A stretch of 64,000 nt of DNA, taken from assembly GCF_000733475.1 (NCBI RefSeq), contig NZ_JPFK01000005.1, positions 620,001 through 684,000 on the forward strand, read 5' to 3'. Shown here in pieces: positions 50,782 through 60,523 of the stretch. The notes beneath the pieces are model-generated. The model saw only the letters and a list, made by a program, of their open reading frames with translations. It was not told the DNA's origin and searched no databases. Position 1 is the stretch's first letter, and each line of letters begins with the position of its first letter. The position numbers were made by a program, and so were the translations under genes. This DNA is from Mangrovimonas yunxiaonensis (GTDB lineage: Bacteria; Bacteroidota; Bacteroidia; Flavobacteriales; Flavobacteriaceae).

Positions 50782-52244
50782 TGAGAGTATTAAAAGACAT
50801 AGTGTACAAAGTAGGATTAAACGCAGTTATTGGGAACACGCATGTGGCAATCAATAGCATTCAGTTCGATTCTAGACTGGTAAAAAAGAACGATGTGTTT
50901 GTGGCCATTACAGGAAATGTGGTAGATGGCCATGATTATATCGATGTGGCTATTGCCAATGGTGCAGTTGCTGTTGTGTGCGAAAACATGCCAGAGCGTC
51001 CCGCGCCAAATGTGGTGTATCTGGAAGTCGCACGCACTTCGGAAGCGTTGGCCATTATGGCTTCTAACTACTACAATGCGCCCTCAAAAAACCTAAAACT
51101 GGTAGGGGTAACAGGAACCAATGGTAAGACCACCATTGCAACCTTATTGTACCAATTGTTTAAGAAAGCAGGGTATAAAGTGGGCTTGTTGTCTACGGTA
51201 AAAATCATGGTAGACGATACAGCTTATGCAGCCACCCATACAACGCCAGACTCCCTAACCATAAACCGCTATTTAAGCATGATGAACGATGCTGGGGTGC
51301 AATTTTGCTTTATGGAGGTGAGCTCTCATGGCATTCATCAAGACAGAACAAAAGCTCTGGAGTTTGCGGGAGGGATTTTTACCAATTTATCGCACGATCA
51401 CTTAGACTACCACGCCTCGTTTGCCGAATACAGGGATGTGAAAAAACGCTTTTTCGACGAGCTTCCAAGTCAGGCGTTCGCATTGGTAAACACCGACGAT
51501 AAAAATGGAAGCGTCATGTTGCAGAATACCAAAGCAAAAAAATACACCTATGCCCTAAAAGGCATGGCAGATTATAGGGCGTTAATTCTGGAAAATCAGT
51601 TTAGCGGCTTGTTGCTAAAGATTAATGATAACGATGTGTGGACAAAGCTTATAGGGACTTTCAATGCATATAACATCATGGCCATTTACGGTGCTGCAGA
51701 TTTGTTGGGGCTGGAACGTATCGAGATTTTAAGATTGATAAGCGAGCTGGAGAGTGTCTCTGGGCGGTTTCAGTATGTGATATCCGAAGGGAAAATAACA
51801 GCCATTGTCGATTATGCCCATACACCAGATGCCCTAAAAAACGTTCTGGAAACCATAAACAGCATCCGTACAAAAAACGAAACCTTAATAACGGTAGTTG
51901 GTTGTGGTGGAAATAGAGATAAGACCAAGCGCCCAAAAATGGGACATATCGCTTCGGCTTTGAGTACCAAGGTTGTGTTTACTAGCGACAACCCCAGAAA
52001 CGAAGACCCCGATGCAATTATTAAGGATGTAGAAGCCGGAGTAGCACCAACCCATATTAAAAAAATACTGTCCATTACCGATAGAAAACAGGCCATAAAA
52101 ACCGCCTGCCAAATGGCGCAACCAAACGATATTATTTTAATCGCCGGTAAAGGCCATGAAACCTATCAGGAGATTAAGGGGGAGCGTTTCGATTTTGATG
52201 ATTTTAAAATAGTACAAGAAACTTTAAAGCAAATAGAAAAATAG
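50781..52244 (+). CDS. murE: UDP-MurNAc-L-Ala-D-Glu:meso-diaminopimelate ligase
   Basis: A 487-residue Mur ligase. The ATP loop is GTNGKTT (112-118), the UDP-MurNAc block is QFDSRLVKKNDVF, and DNPRNED (from D403) selects meso-diaminopimelate over lysine. It adds the third residue of the stem peptide in the cytoplasm. The start overlaps the ftsI stop in TAATG. The downstream gene starts at the very next base after the stop. Confidence 0.95.
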   Translation: MRVLKDIVYKVGLNAVIGNTHVAINSIQFDSRLVKKNDVFVAITGNVVDGHDYIDVAIANGAVAVVCENMPERPAPNVVYLEVARTSEALAIMASNYYNAPSKNLKLVGVTGTNGKTTIATLLYQLFKKAGYKVGLLSTVKIMVDDTAYAATHTTPDSLTINRYLSMMNDAGVQFCFMEVSSHGIHQDRTKALEFAGGIFTNLSHDHLDYHASFAEYRDVKKRFFDELPSQAFALVNTDDKNGSVMLQNTKAKKYTYALKGMADYRALILENQFSGLLLKINDNDVWTKLIGTFNAYNIMAIYGAADLLGLERIEILRLISELESVSGRFQYVISEGKITAIVDYAHTPDALKNVLETINSIRTKNETLITVVGCGGNRDKTKRPKMGHIASALSTKVVFTSDNPRNEDPDAIIKDVEAGVAPTHIKKILSITDRKQAIKTACQMAQPNDIILIAGKGHETYQEIKGERFDFDDFKIVQETLKQIEK

Positions 52245-53486
52245 ATGTTGTATTACCTATTCGAATATTTAGAAAAACATTACGACGTTCCAGGGGCATC
52301 GCTATTTGGGTATTTAACCTTTCGCGCTGCGGTGGCAATCATTCTGTCGCTCTTAATTTCCACAATATTTGGTAAGCGCATCATTAAGTTTTTACAGCGC
52401 CAACAAGTAGGCGAAACCATAAGAGACTTAGGGCTTGAAGGACAGGTAGAAAAAGCAGGGACCCCCACCATGGGAGGGATTATCATCATTCTGGCTACTA
52501 TCATTCCCGTTTTGCTTATGGCCAAATTGGAAAACATCTACATCATTCTCTTATTGGTTACAACCGTTTGGATGGGAGCCATTGGGTTTATTGACGATTA
52601 TATTAAAAAATTTAAAAACGATAAAGAGGGGCTAAAAGGAAAGTTTAAAGTGCTGGGACAAGTAGGTCTGGGGATTATTGTTGGTGCCACCTTGTACTTT
52701 AACCAAAATGTAACCATAAAAGAAAAATTACCGGTAGCCCAGCAAAAGGAAATGCTGGCAGAAAACCCAGACATAGAGCCGTCCAAGCTATTTAAGCCGG
52801 AGGAAAAATCGACCAAAACAACCATCCCTTTTGTAAAAGGCAATGAGTTTGACTACGCCGATTTAATTACCTGGATTAATCCGGGCTTAAAACCTTACGC
52901 GTGGATCATCTTCATTCTGGTGGCCATTTTTATCATCACGGCCGTGTCTAACGGAGCAAACCTCACCGATGGAATAGATGGCCTGGCAGCAGGCACATCG
53001 GCGATAATCGTCTTGACTTTGGGCATTTTTGCCTGGGTATCGGGAAACATCATCTTTTCCGATTACCTAAACATCATGTACATCCCAAAGGTCGAGGAGA
53101 TTACCATTTATATCGCGGCATTTGTGGGGGCGTTAATAGGATTTTTGTGGTACAATACCTATCCGGCACAAGTGTTTATGGGCGATACGGGAAGCTTAAC
53201 CATAGGCGGTATTATCGCGGTTATTGCTATAGCTGTTAGAAAAGAATGGCTAATCCCAGTGTTGTGCGGCATTTTCCTAGCAGAAAACCTGTCGGTGGTC
53301 ATGCAGGTAGGCTACTTTAAATACACCAAGAAAAAGTATGGCGAAGGCCGACGTATTTTTAAAATGTCGCCATTGCACCACCACTATCAAAAGCTAGGAT
53401 ATCACGAGAGTAAGATTGTTACGCGCTTTTGGATTGTAGGGATTTTACTGGCCATAGTAACCATAGTGACGCTAAAAATCAGATAG
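52245..53486 (+). CDS. mraY: phospho-MurNAc-pentapeptide transferase
   Basis: A 413-residue polytopic enzyme with about ten membrane helices. It makes lipid I from UDP-MurNAc-pentapeptide and undecaprenyl phosphate. Motifs are [20 protein letters not shown] (Asp pair), [20 protein letters not shown] and [10 protein letters not shown]. It is longer than the E. coli protein (360) because of a hydrophilic insert at about residues 155-190 ([18 protein letters not shown]). The gene is abutted by murE and murD with no spacer. Confidence 0.95.
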   Translation: MLYYLFEYLEKHYDVPGASLFGYLTFRAAVAIILSLLISTIFGKRIIKFLQRQQVGETIRDLGLEGQVEKAGTPTMGGIIIILATIIPVLLMAKLENIYIILLLVTTVWMGAIGFIDDYIKKFKNDKEGLKGKFKVLGQVGLGIIVGATLYFNQNVTIKEKLPVAQQKEMLAENPDIEPSKLFKPEEKSTKTTIPFVKGNEFDYADLITWINPGLKPYAWIIFILVAIFIITAVSNGANLTDGIDGLAAGTSAIIVLTLGIFAWVSGNIIFSDYLNIMYIPKVEEITIYIAAFVGALIGFLWYNTYPAQVFMGDTGSLTIGGIIAVIAIAVRKEWLIPVLCGIFLAENLSVVMQVGYFKYTKKKYGEGRRIFKMSPLHHHYQKLGYHESKIVTRFWIVGILLAIVTIVTLKIR

Positions 53487-54818
53487 ATGAAGCGATTGGT
53501 GATCCTTGGTGGTGGCGAGAGCGGTGTAGGAACCGCACTTTTGGGAAAGGCAAAAGGATTTGAAGTGTTTGTTTCAGATGCGGGAAGCATAAAACAAGCT
53601 TATAAAGACGTTCTTATAAATAATGGGATTGCATGGGAGGAACGGCAGCATACAGCAGCCAAAGTGTTGCAAGCCGATTTGGTCATGAAAAGCCCTGGTA
53701 TTCCAGAATGGGCGCCTTTGGTAAAACAGCTGCGGGAACAGCAAGTTCCTATTGTTTCAGAAATTGAATTCGCAGCCAGATTTACCCAAGCAACCCTAGT
53801 GGGGATTACAGGAAGCAATGGCAAAACAACAACAGCCAGCTTAACGCATCACATTCTTAAACAGGAATTGCAGGTTGGTCTGGCGGGAAACATTGGCCAC
53901 AGTTTTGCAAAACAGCTGCTACTTAACGATAAGGCGGTTTATGTTTTGGAAATTAGCAGCTTTCAATTGGACGATATCGAGCAGTTTAAGCCGCATATAG
54001 CAGTGCTTACTAACATTACACCCGACCATTTAGACCGCTACGAGAATCAATTTGAAAAGTACATCGCCTCTAAATTCAGGATAGCCGAAAATCAAACTAG
54101 TAGCGACTATTTAATTTATGATGCCGATGATAAGGTCATAACCAATTGGTTAAGCAAGCATCCCGTAAAATCAACATTATTGCCGTTTTCGTTAACGCAA
54201 CCCGTTAGCCAAGGCGCTTATTTAGAAAACAATAACATAATAATAACCATAGATAACAACAAAATACATATGCCAACAAATAATTTAGCCTTAGAGGGCA
54301 AGCACAATGTTAAAAATGCCATGGCGGCATCTACAGTGGCGCATTTACTTCGTATAAGAAAGCAAACCATACGCGAAAGCCTGGAGAATTTCCATGGGGT
54401 AGAGCACCGTTTGGAAAATGTGCTTAAAATAAACAGGGTGCAATACATTAACGACTCTAAAGCGACCAATGTTAATGCAACGTATTACGCGCTAGAAAGC
54501 ATGGAAGCACCAACCGTTTGGATTGTTGGTGGCGAAGACAAAGGCAATAATTACGAAGAGCTTTTTCCGTTTGTAAACGAAAAGGTAAAAGCCATCATTT
54601 GTTTGGGTGTCGATAACGAGAAGCTGCTAAAAAGCTTTAGCAGTATGGTAGATGTGGTGGTAGAAACCCAATTCATGAGCGAGGCTGTAAAAATTGCCTA
54701 TAAGCTAGCAGCGCCTGGCGATAATGTGTTGTTATCACCAGCTTGCGCAAGTTTCGATTTGTTTGAAAATTACGAAGATCGCGGCCGACAGTTTAAAGAG
54801 GCCGTAAGAAACCTATAA
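53487..54818 (+). CDS. murD: UDP-MurNAc-L-alanine:D-glutamate ligase
   Basis: A 443-residue Mur ligase that adds D-Glu to UDP-MurNAc-L-Ala. The N-terminal Rossmann block is LVILGGGESGVGTA and the ATP loop is GSNGKTT (109-115). NITPDHLDRY, GKHNVKNAMAA, GVEHRLE and SPACASFDLFENYEDRG complete the family pattern. The start directly follows the mraY stop (TAGATG). Confidence 0.95.
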   Translation: MKRLVILGGGESGVGTALLGKAKGFEVFVSDAGSIKQAYKDVLINNGIAWEERQHTAAKVLQADLVMKSPGIPEWAPLVKQLREQQVPIVSEIEFAARFTQATLVGITGSNGKTTTASLTHHILKQELQVGLAGNIGHSFAKQLLLNDKAVYVLEISSFQLDDIEQFKPHIAVLTNITPDHLDRYENQFEKYIASKFRIAENQTSSDYLIYDADDKVITNWLSKHPVKSTLLPFSLTQPVSQGAYLENNNIIITIDNNKIHMPTNNLALEGKHNVKNAMAASTVAHLLRIRKQTIRESLENFHGVEHRLENVLKINRVQYINDSKATNVNATYYALESMEAPTVWIVGGEDKGNNYEELFPFVNEKVKAIICLGVDNEKLLKSFSSMVDVVVETQFMSEAVKIAYKLAAPGDNVLLSPACASFDLFENYEDRGRQFKEAVRNL

Positions 54819-54827
54819 CCTCAATTG

Positions 54828-56015
54828 ATGCAGGGCATTTTTAAAAATATCAAAGGCGATCGGCTTATATGGGCCATTGCAGCGCTATTGGCCATCTTTT
54901 CGTTTTTGCCGGTCTATAGTGCTGCCAGTAATTTGTCGCAAGCCGGTGGCGGAACCTTTGGTGATTTTGCCAAGCACTTCCTGCATTTAATGCTTGGGTT
55001 TTTATTGATGTTTGGGGTGCACAAAGTGCCGTATAGGTATTTTAGGGGGTTGTCCATTGTACTACTGCCCGTGGTTTTGGTCTTGCTGCTTATTACCTTG
55101 CTTCAGGGCACAACCATGGCCGGAGCCAATGCCAGCCGATGGATTAACATTCCTATTGTTAACATGTCCTTTCAAACATCAACCTTGGCATTTGTGGTTT
55201 TAATGGTGTATGTGGCACGGTATATGTCAAAAATGAAAGAACAAACCATCACCTTCAAAGCCTCTATTTTACCCTTGTGGTTGCCCGTGTTTTTAGTATT
55301 GATATTAATTCTTCCGGCAAACTTCTCCACAGCGGCCATCATGTTTTCTATGGTATTGATGTTGGTTTTTCTGGGGGGGTATCCCATTAGGTATCTGGCG
55401 GTTATTGTTGGCGCTGGGGTGTTGGCATTAACCTTGTTTGTTCTAGTGGCCAAAGCATTTCCAGAGGCCATGCCCAATAGGGTAGATACCTGGATGAGCA
55501 GAATAGAAAGTTTTAGTAACAACGAAGTTGGCGAAGAGGGCTACCAAATAGAAAAAGCAAAAATAGCCATCGCTTCTGGAGGCATACAAGGGCTGGGCCC
55601 GGGAAAAAGCATGCAAAAGCACTTTTTACCGCAATCCTCATCCGATTTTATTTATGCCATTATCGTCGAAGAGTATGGGTTAATAGGCGCCTTTATTTTA
55701 ATGATATGCTATTTGTGGCTGCTGTTTAGAATTGTAATCGCCTCGCAAAAAGCCGATACGGTTTTTGGAAAATTGGTGGTGCTTGGAGTAGGGTTGCCTA
55801 TTGTTTTCCAAGCCTTGATAAATATGGCGGTTGCCGTAGAGCTGTTTCCCGTAACGGGGCAAACCCTGCCGCTAATTAGTAGCGGAGGAACATCAATCTG
55901 GATGACATGCTTGGCCTTAGGCGTTGTTTTAAGCGTAAGTGCCAAAAGAGAAGAAATTAAAGAACAACAAAATAATGAGGACAACCCGTTAGAGGTGTTG
56001 TCTGAAACCATATAA
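54828..56015 (+). CDS. ftsW: septal SEDS glycosyltransferase FtsW
   Basis: A 395-residue SEDS-family protein with about ten membrane helices. It polymerises lipid II at the septum together with FtsI. Typical blocks are [49 protein letters not shown] (residues about 250-285) and [12 protein letters not shown] near the end. A TTG lies directly before the ATG in frame, but the ATG at 54828 is the natural start. The stop overlaps the murG start in TAATG. Confidence 0.93.
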   Translation: MQGIFKNIKGDRLIWAIAALLAIFSFLPVYSAASNLSQAGGGTFGDFAKHFLHLMLGFLLMFGVHKVPYRYFRGLSIVLLPVVLVLLLITLLQGTTMAGANASRWINIPIVNMSFQTSTLAFVVLMVYVARYMSKMKEQTITFKASILPLWLPVFLVLILILPANFSTAAIMFSMVLMLVFLGGYPIRYLAVIVGAGVLALTLFVLVAKAFPEAMPNRVDTWMSRIESFSNNEVGEEGYQIEKAKIAIASGGIQGLGPGKSMQKHFLPQSSSDFIYAIIVEEYGLIGAFILMICYLWLLFRIVIASQKADTVFGKLVVLGVGLPIVFQALINMAVAVELFPVTGQTLPLISSGGTSIWMTCLALGVVLSVSAKREEIKEQQNNEDNPLEVLSETI

Positions 56016-57106
56016 TGAAAAACATTAAAGTCATATTATCTGGAGGAGGCACAGGGGGGCATATTTACCCGGCCATAGCCATAGCCAACGAGATTAGGGC
56101 GCGGTATCCCGAAACCGAATTCTTGTTTGTTGGGGCTAAGGATAGAATGGAGATGGAGAAGGTGCCCGAAGCGGGCTACGCCATAGAAGGCCTTTGGATT
56201 TCTGGCTTACAGCGTGCATTGACATTAAAAAACCTGAGCTTTCCCTTTAAGGTGATAAGCAGCCTGTTTAAATGCCGATCCATAATTGCTCGCTTTAAAC
56301 CCGATATCGTTATTGGTACCGGCGGTTATGCTAGTGGACCTTTGCTTCAGGTGGCGGTGTCTAAAGGCATTCCCAGCATCATTCAGGAGCAAAATTCTTA
56401 TCCCGGAATTACCAACAAGCTGTTGGCAAAAAAAGTCGATAGGATTTGTGTAGCTTACGATGGGTTGGAGCGCTTTTTTCCAAAGGAAAAACTCGTGAAA
56501 ACGGGCAATCCAGTACGTCAGGATGTGCTTACCATCCACTCGAAACGCCCTGAAGCTCTAGCGCATTTTTCTTTGAATAAGGACAAGAAAACCCTTTTGG
56601 TCTTAGGTGGAAGTTTGGGCGCTAGACGAATAAACCAATTGCTAAAAAAAGAACTGGATGTTATTCAAACCCACAACGTGCAAATCATTTGGCAATGTGG
56701 TAAGCTGTATTACGATAAGTACAAACTGTATGGCCACACAAAAGATGTGCAGGTACATGCGTTTATTAAGGAAATGGATCTGGCCTATGCTGCTGCCGAT
56801 ATTATTATCTCTAGGGCAGGGGCGCTATCGGTTTCAGAATTGAGCCTAGTGGGCAAGCCCGTTATTTTTATCCCCTCGCCCAATGTGGCCGAGGACCACC
56901 AGACCAAAAATGCCCAGGCCGTAGTTAAGGAAGATGCAGCAATTTTAATACAAGAAGCCGATTTGGACGTCGATTTCGAAAACAAATTTGCCCAACTCAT
57001 GATGTCGCCAGAGCGTCGCCAAGAGCTGGGAGCCAATATAAAAGCCATGGCCTTGGCCCAGGCAACCAAGCATATTGTCGATGAGGTTGAAAAATTAGTA
57101 TCATAA
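56015..57106 (+). CDS. murG: UDP-GlcNAc transferase making lipid II
   Basis: A 363-residue GT28 glycosyltransferase on the inner face of the membrane. It adds GlcNAc to lipid I. Diagnostic blocks are [55 protein letters not shown] and [11 protein letters not shown]. Length and motifs are typical. It lies between ftsW and murC. Confidence 0.95.
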   Translation: MKNIKVILSGGGTGGHIYPAIAIANEIRARYPETEFLFVGAKDRMEMEKVPEAGYAIEGLWISGLQRALTLKNLSFPFKVISSLFKCRSIIARFKPDIVIGTGGYASGPLLQVAVSKGIPSIIQEQNSYPGITNKLLAKKVDRICVAYDGLERFFPKEKLVKTGNPVRQDVLTIHSKRPEALAHFSLNKDKKTLLVLGGSLGARRINQLLKKELDVIQTHNVQIIWQCGKLYYDKYKLYGHTKDVQVHAFIKEMDLAYAAADIIISRAGALSVSELSLVGKPVIFIPSPNVAEDHQTKNAQAVVKEDAAILIQEADLDVDFENKFAQLMMSPERRQELGANIKAMALAQATKHIVDEVEKLVS

Positions 57107-57109
57107 CAC

Positions 57110-58465
57110 ATGAATTTAGAACACATACATCATGTTTACTTTATAGGCATAGGCGGCGTAGGGATGAGTGCCCTGGCCCGGTATTTCCATGCCCATAACA
57201 AACAGGTGATGGGTTATGATAAAACCCCAACCGAAACAACAGCGGGACTCATAGAATTAGGCATCGCAGTACATTTTGAAGATGATGCGGCAAACCTCGA
57301 TTTTAACCAGCTTAGTATAGACCATACTTTGGTGGTCTACACGCCGGCAATTCCTAAAACCCACAGCGAACTGAATGCGTTTATAAAGGCAGGTTATCCC
57401 GTCATGAAACGGGCTCAGGTTTTGGGGCTTGTTACACAAAACACCTACTGTTTGGCGGTTGCAGGAACGCACGGTAAAACCACAACCACAAGCATTTTGG
57501 CGCATTTGCTTTACAGTTGCGATGTGCCATTAACAGCATTTTTGGGCGGGTTTAGTGAAAACTACCAGTCCAATTACATTTCTAAAGGCACAGCAGTTAC
57601 CGTGGTGGAAGCCGATGAGTTCGATCGTTCCTTTTTAACCCTGTCGCCCAACATGGCGTGCATCACGTCTATGGATGCAGACCACCTAGATATTTATGGC
57701 GATGCGGCAACACTGCAAACCTCGTTTAAGGATTTTGCGGCCAAATTAAAGCCGGAAGGCACCCTTTTTGTAAAACAAGGGTTGACCTTGGCAGGAAAAA
57801 CCTATGGTATAGAGGATGGCTCAGATTACTGTGCTACCAACATAAGAATACACAATGGGACTTATGTGTTTGATGTGCAAACACCAAGCACCACGCTTAA
57901 CGACATTAAATTTAACCTACCGGGCAGGCACAACCTGTCAAATGCTTTAATAGCCTTGGCAATGGCTGCAGAATACGGTTGCCCTCACCAGCAGCTTGCC
58001 AAGGCTTTAGCATTATATAAAGGCGTTAAGCGACGGTTTACATATCATATAAAAACCAGTGAATTGGTTTATATCGATGATTATGCGCACCACCCAGAAG
58101 AAATAAAAGCGGTATACCAAGCGGTTAAGGAGATGTTTCCAAACCGTAGGAATGTTATCGTGTTCCAGCCGCACCTGTTCAGTAGAACACGGGATTTTGC
58201 CGAGGGCTTTGCAGAAAGCCTAAGCCTTTTCGACGAGGTTTTGCTGTTAGACATTTACCCAGCTCGGGAACTGCCCATTGCAGGGGTAGACGCAGCCTGG
58301 TTGCTGGAAAAAATAACGCAAACAAACAAACAGCTCATAAGCAAGAGCGACATTGTTCAAAAGGTAAAGGAAAGTGGCGCATCAGTGGTGTTAACCGTTG
58401 GTGCTGGCGATATAGGAGAAGACGTTAAACACATTAAACAAGCTTTGGAACTTGCGGAAAAATAG
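57110..58465 (+). CDS. murC: UDP-MurNAc:L-alanine ligase
   Basis: A 451-residue Mur ligase that adds the first stem-peptide residue. Blocks are VYFIGIGGVGMSALARYF, AGTHGKTTTTS (ATP loop, from A118), EADEFDRSFL, DADHLDIYG, LPGRHNLSNALIA, DDYAHHPEEI and FQPHLFSRT. All are intact. It starts 3 bases after murG and overlaps ftsQ by 14 bases. Confidence 0.95.
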   Translation: MNLEHIHHVYFIGIGGVGMSALARYFHAHNKQVMGYDKTPTETTAGLIELGIAVHFEDDAANLDFNQLSIDHTLVVYTPAIPKTHSELNAFIKAGYPVMKRAQVLGLVTQNTYCLAVAGTHGKTTTTSILAHLLYSCDVPLTAFLGGFSENYQSNYISKGTAVTVVEADEFDRSFLTLSPNMACITSMDADHLDIYGDAATLQTSFKDFAAKLKPEGTLFVKQGLTLAGKTYGIEDGSDYCATNIRIHNGTYVFDVQTPSTTLNDIKFNLPGRHNLSNALIALAMAAEYGCPHQQLAKALALYKGVKRRFTYHIKTSELVYIDDYAHHPEEIKAVYQAVKEMFPNRRNVIVFQPHLFSRTRDFAEGFAESLSLFDEVLLLDIYPARELPIAGVDAAWLLEKITQTNKQLISKSDIVQKVKESGASVVLTVGAGDIGEDVKHIKQALELAEK

Positions 58466-59171
58466 AACAAACATAGCACTAGGGCTTTTGCTGTTGGCAA
58501 CCGCATGCTTGTATGCGTTTTCGACCCAAAAAAATGCCAAGCGCATCGTTGGCGATCCTAGGGTCGTATTTCATGGCGACGAGAACTTATATATTGCCCG
58601 TGAGACTGTTAGTAAATTGTTAATACAAAATTATAGCAGTGTTAAAAACACGTCTAAAGAAACTTTAGATTTGAATACGTTGGAAACTGCCCTAAATTCC
58701 AATCCAATGATTAAATCGGCAGAAGTGTATCTGTCTGTAAATGGAGCGCTTACCGCCGAGGTTGTGCAAAAAAAACCTATTGCAAGAGTGCAAACACAAA
58801 CATCATATTATATCGATGATCAAGGGGGGTATATGCCGTTGTCGCCTAATTATACGGCTCGCGTGCCTCTTGTAACAGGTCAAGTGAGTAAGAAAAATCT
58901 TGAAACGGTTTTTAAAATTGCCCAAAAAGTAACGCAGGATACGTTCTTAAAGGAGCATGTGGTGGAAATCCATCAAACAAAAAACCAGGACATTCTGTTA
59001 AGCTTAAGAGGCCATGCGTTTGTGGTGCAATTGGGCGGATTGGAACAACTGGACAAAAAAATAAACAACTTAAAAGCGTTCTATAAAATAGGGCTAAAAG
59101 CTAAAACACTGAACGATTACAAAACAATCAACCTGAAATTCGACAGTCAGGTGGTGTGTACTAAAGCGTAA
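58452..59171 (+). CDS. ftsQ: cell division protein FtsQ
   Basis: A 239-residue bitopic protein. It has a short basic start, one membrane helix (IALGLLLLATACLYAF) and a periplasmic region of about 210 residues. The latter includes a POTRA-like part (LNTLETALNSNPMIKSAEVY) and a beta domain (VVQKKPIARVQTQTSYYID). It links FtsL to the divisome. The start is the TTG at 58452 inside the end of murC; the next Met would be far beyond the membrane helix. Confidence 0.88.
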   Translation: MRKNRTNIALGLLLLATACLYAFSTQKNAKRIVGDPRVVFHGDENLYIARETVSKLLIQNYSSVKNTSKETLDLNTLETALNSNPMIKSAEVYLSVNGALTAEVVQKKPIARVQTQTSYYIDDQGGYMPLSPNYTARVPLVTGQVSKKNLETVFKIAQKVTQDTFLKEHVVEIHQTKNQDILLSLRGHAFVVQLGGLEQLDKKINNLKAFYKIGLKAKTLNDYKTINLKFDSQVVCTKA

Positions 59172-59174
59172 ACT

Positions 59175-60506
59175 ATGGAGCATAATATAGCGATAGGATT
59201 AGACATAGGAACCACAAAAATTGTGGCCATGATTGGACGAAAAAACGATTATGGAAAAGTAGAGATTTTGGGTATTGGGCGCTCTAAAAGCCTTGGGGTG
59301 CATAGAGGTGTGGTGAATAACATTACGCAAACCATTCAGTCCATACAAGCCGCGGTACAAGAGGCCGAGGCCGCTTCTCAACTTAAAATAGAAGAGGTTA
59401 CCGTAGGCATTGCAGGACAGCACATCCGTAGTTTACAACACAGCGATTATATTACTAGACCAGACTCAGAAGTGGTTATCGATGAAGCAGATATTGTACG
59501 CCTAATCAATCAGGTGCACAAATTGGTTATGTTGCCCGGCGAAGAGATTATCCATGTGTTGCCACAAGAGTATAAGGTCGATGGGCAACCGGAAATAAAA
59601 GAGCCCATAGGCATGTATGGTGGCCGCTTAGAGGCCAATTTCCATGTGGTGGTAGGCCAAGTATCTTCCATCAGGAACATTGGGCGCTGTGTAAAAAGCT
59701 CAGGGCTCACCCTAGAGGGCATTACGCTAGAACCTCTGGCGTCTGCCAATGCCGTTTTAAGTCAGGAAGAAAAAGAAGCAGGTGTAGCATTAATCGATAT
59801 AGGTGGCGGAACAACCGATTTGGCCGTGTTTAAAGATGGCATCATTCGCCATACCGCAGTCATTCCGTTTGGAGGTAACGTGATTACCGAAGACATTAAA
59901 GAAGGCTGCTCCATTATCGAAAAGCAAGCCGAACTGCTAAAAATTAAGTTTGGCTCGGCCTGGCCGGGAGAAAATAAGGATAACGAAATCGTTTCCATCC
60001 CGGGATTAAGAGGACGCGAACCCAAAGAAATCACCTTAAAAAACCTGTCGAAAATCATTCATGCCCGAGTGGTGGAAATTGTAGAACAGGTATATGTCGA
60101 GATAAAAAACTACGGCCACGAAGAACAGAAAAAGAAACTTATAGCCGGTATTGTGCTAACCGGTGGCGGTGCTCAATTAAAGCACCTTAAACAACTTGTA
60201 GAGTACATTACCGGAATGGATACCCGCATAGGATATCCAAACGAGCACTTGGCAGGCGATAGCGACGACGAAGTAACCAGTCCTTTATATGCAACAGCAG
60301 TAGGTTTGGTTATGGACGGCCTAAAGCGTCAAGAGCGAAAACAGGTCGAAACGGCAGCAGAAATAGCAGAGGAGGAAAATCCCGAAGCAGCCGAGGACAC
60401 CCCCATAGAAAACAACCAACAAACGCCCCAACCAAAACCAGAACGCCGTTCGTTTCTGGATAAATTAACCGAACGAGTTAAAGATTTTTTAGATAACGCA
60501 GAATAA
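59175..60506 (+). CDS. ftsA: cell division protein FtsA
   Basis: A 443-residue actin-like protein that tethers FtsZ to the membrane. ATP-binding blocks are GLDIGTTKIVAMIG at the start, ALIDIGGGTTDLAVF and IVLTGGGAQLKHL. The C-terminus carries a Pro/Glu-rich linker and then an amphipathic helix (FLDKLTERVKDFLDN), the expected membrane anchor. It starts 3 bases after ftsQ and precedes ftsZ by 17 bases. Confidence 0.95.
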   Translation: MEHNIAIGLDIGTTKIVAMIGRKNDYGKVEILGIGRSKSLGVHRGVVNNITQTIQSIQAAVQEAEAASQLKIEEVTVGIAGQHIRSLQHSDYITRPDSEVVIDEADIVRLINQVHKLVMLPGEEIIHVLPQEYKVDGQPEIKEPIGMYGGRLEANFHVVVGQVSSIRNIGRCVKSSGLTLEGITLEPLASANAVLSQEEKEAGVALIDIGGGTTDLAVFKDGIIRHTAVIPFGGNVITEDIKEGCSIIEKQAELLKIKFGSAWPGENKDNEIVSIPGLRGREPKEITLKNLSKIIHARVVEIVEQVYVEIKNYGHEEQKKKLIAGIVLTGGGAQLKHLKQLVEYITGMDTRIGYPNEHLAGDSDDEVTSPLYATAVGLVMDGLKRQERKQVETAAEIAEEENPEAAEDTPIENNQQTPQPKPERRSFLDKLTERVKDFLDNAE

Positions 60507-60523
60507 CAAAAAACCCGAAATTC

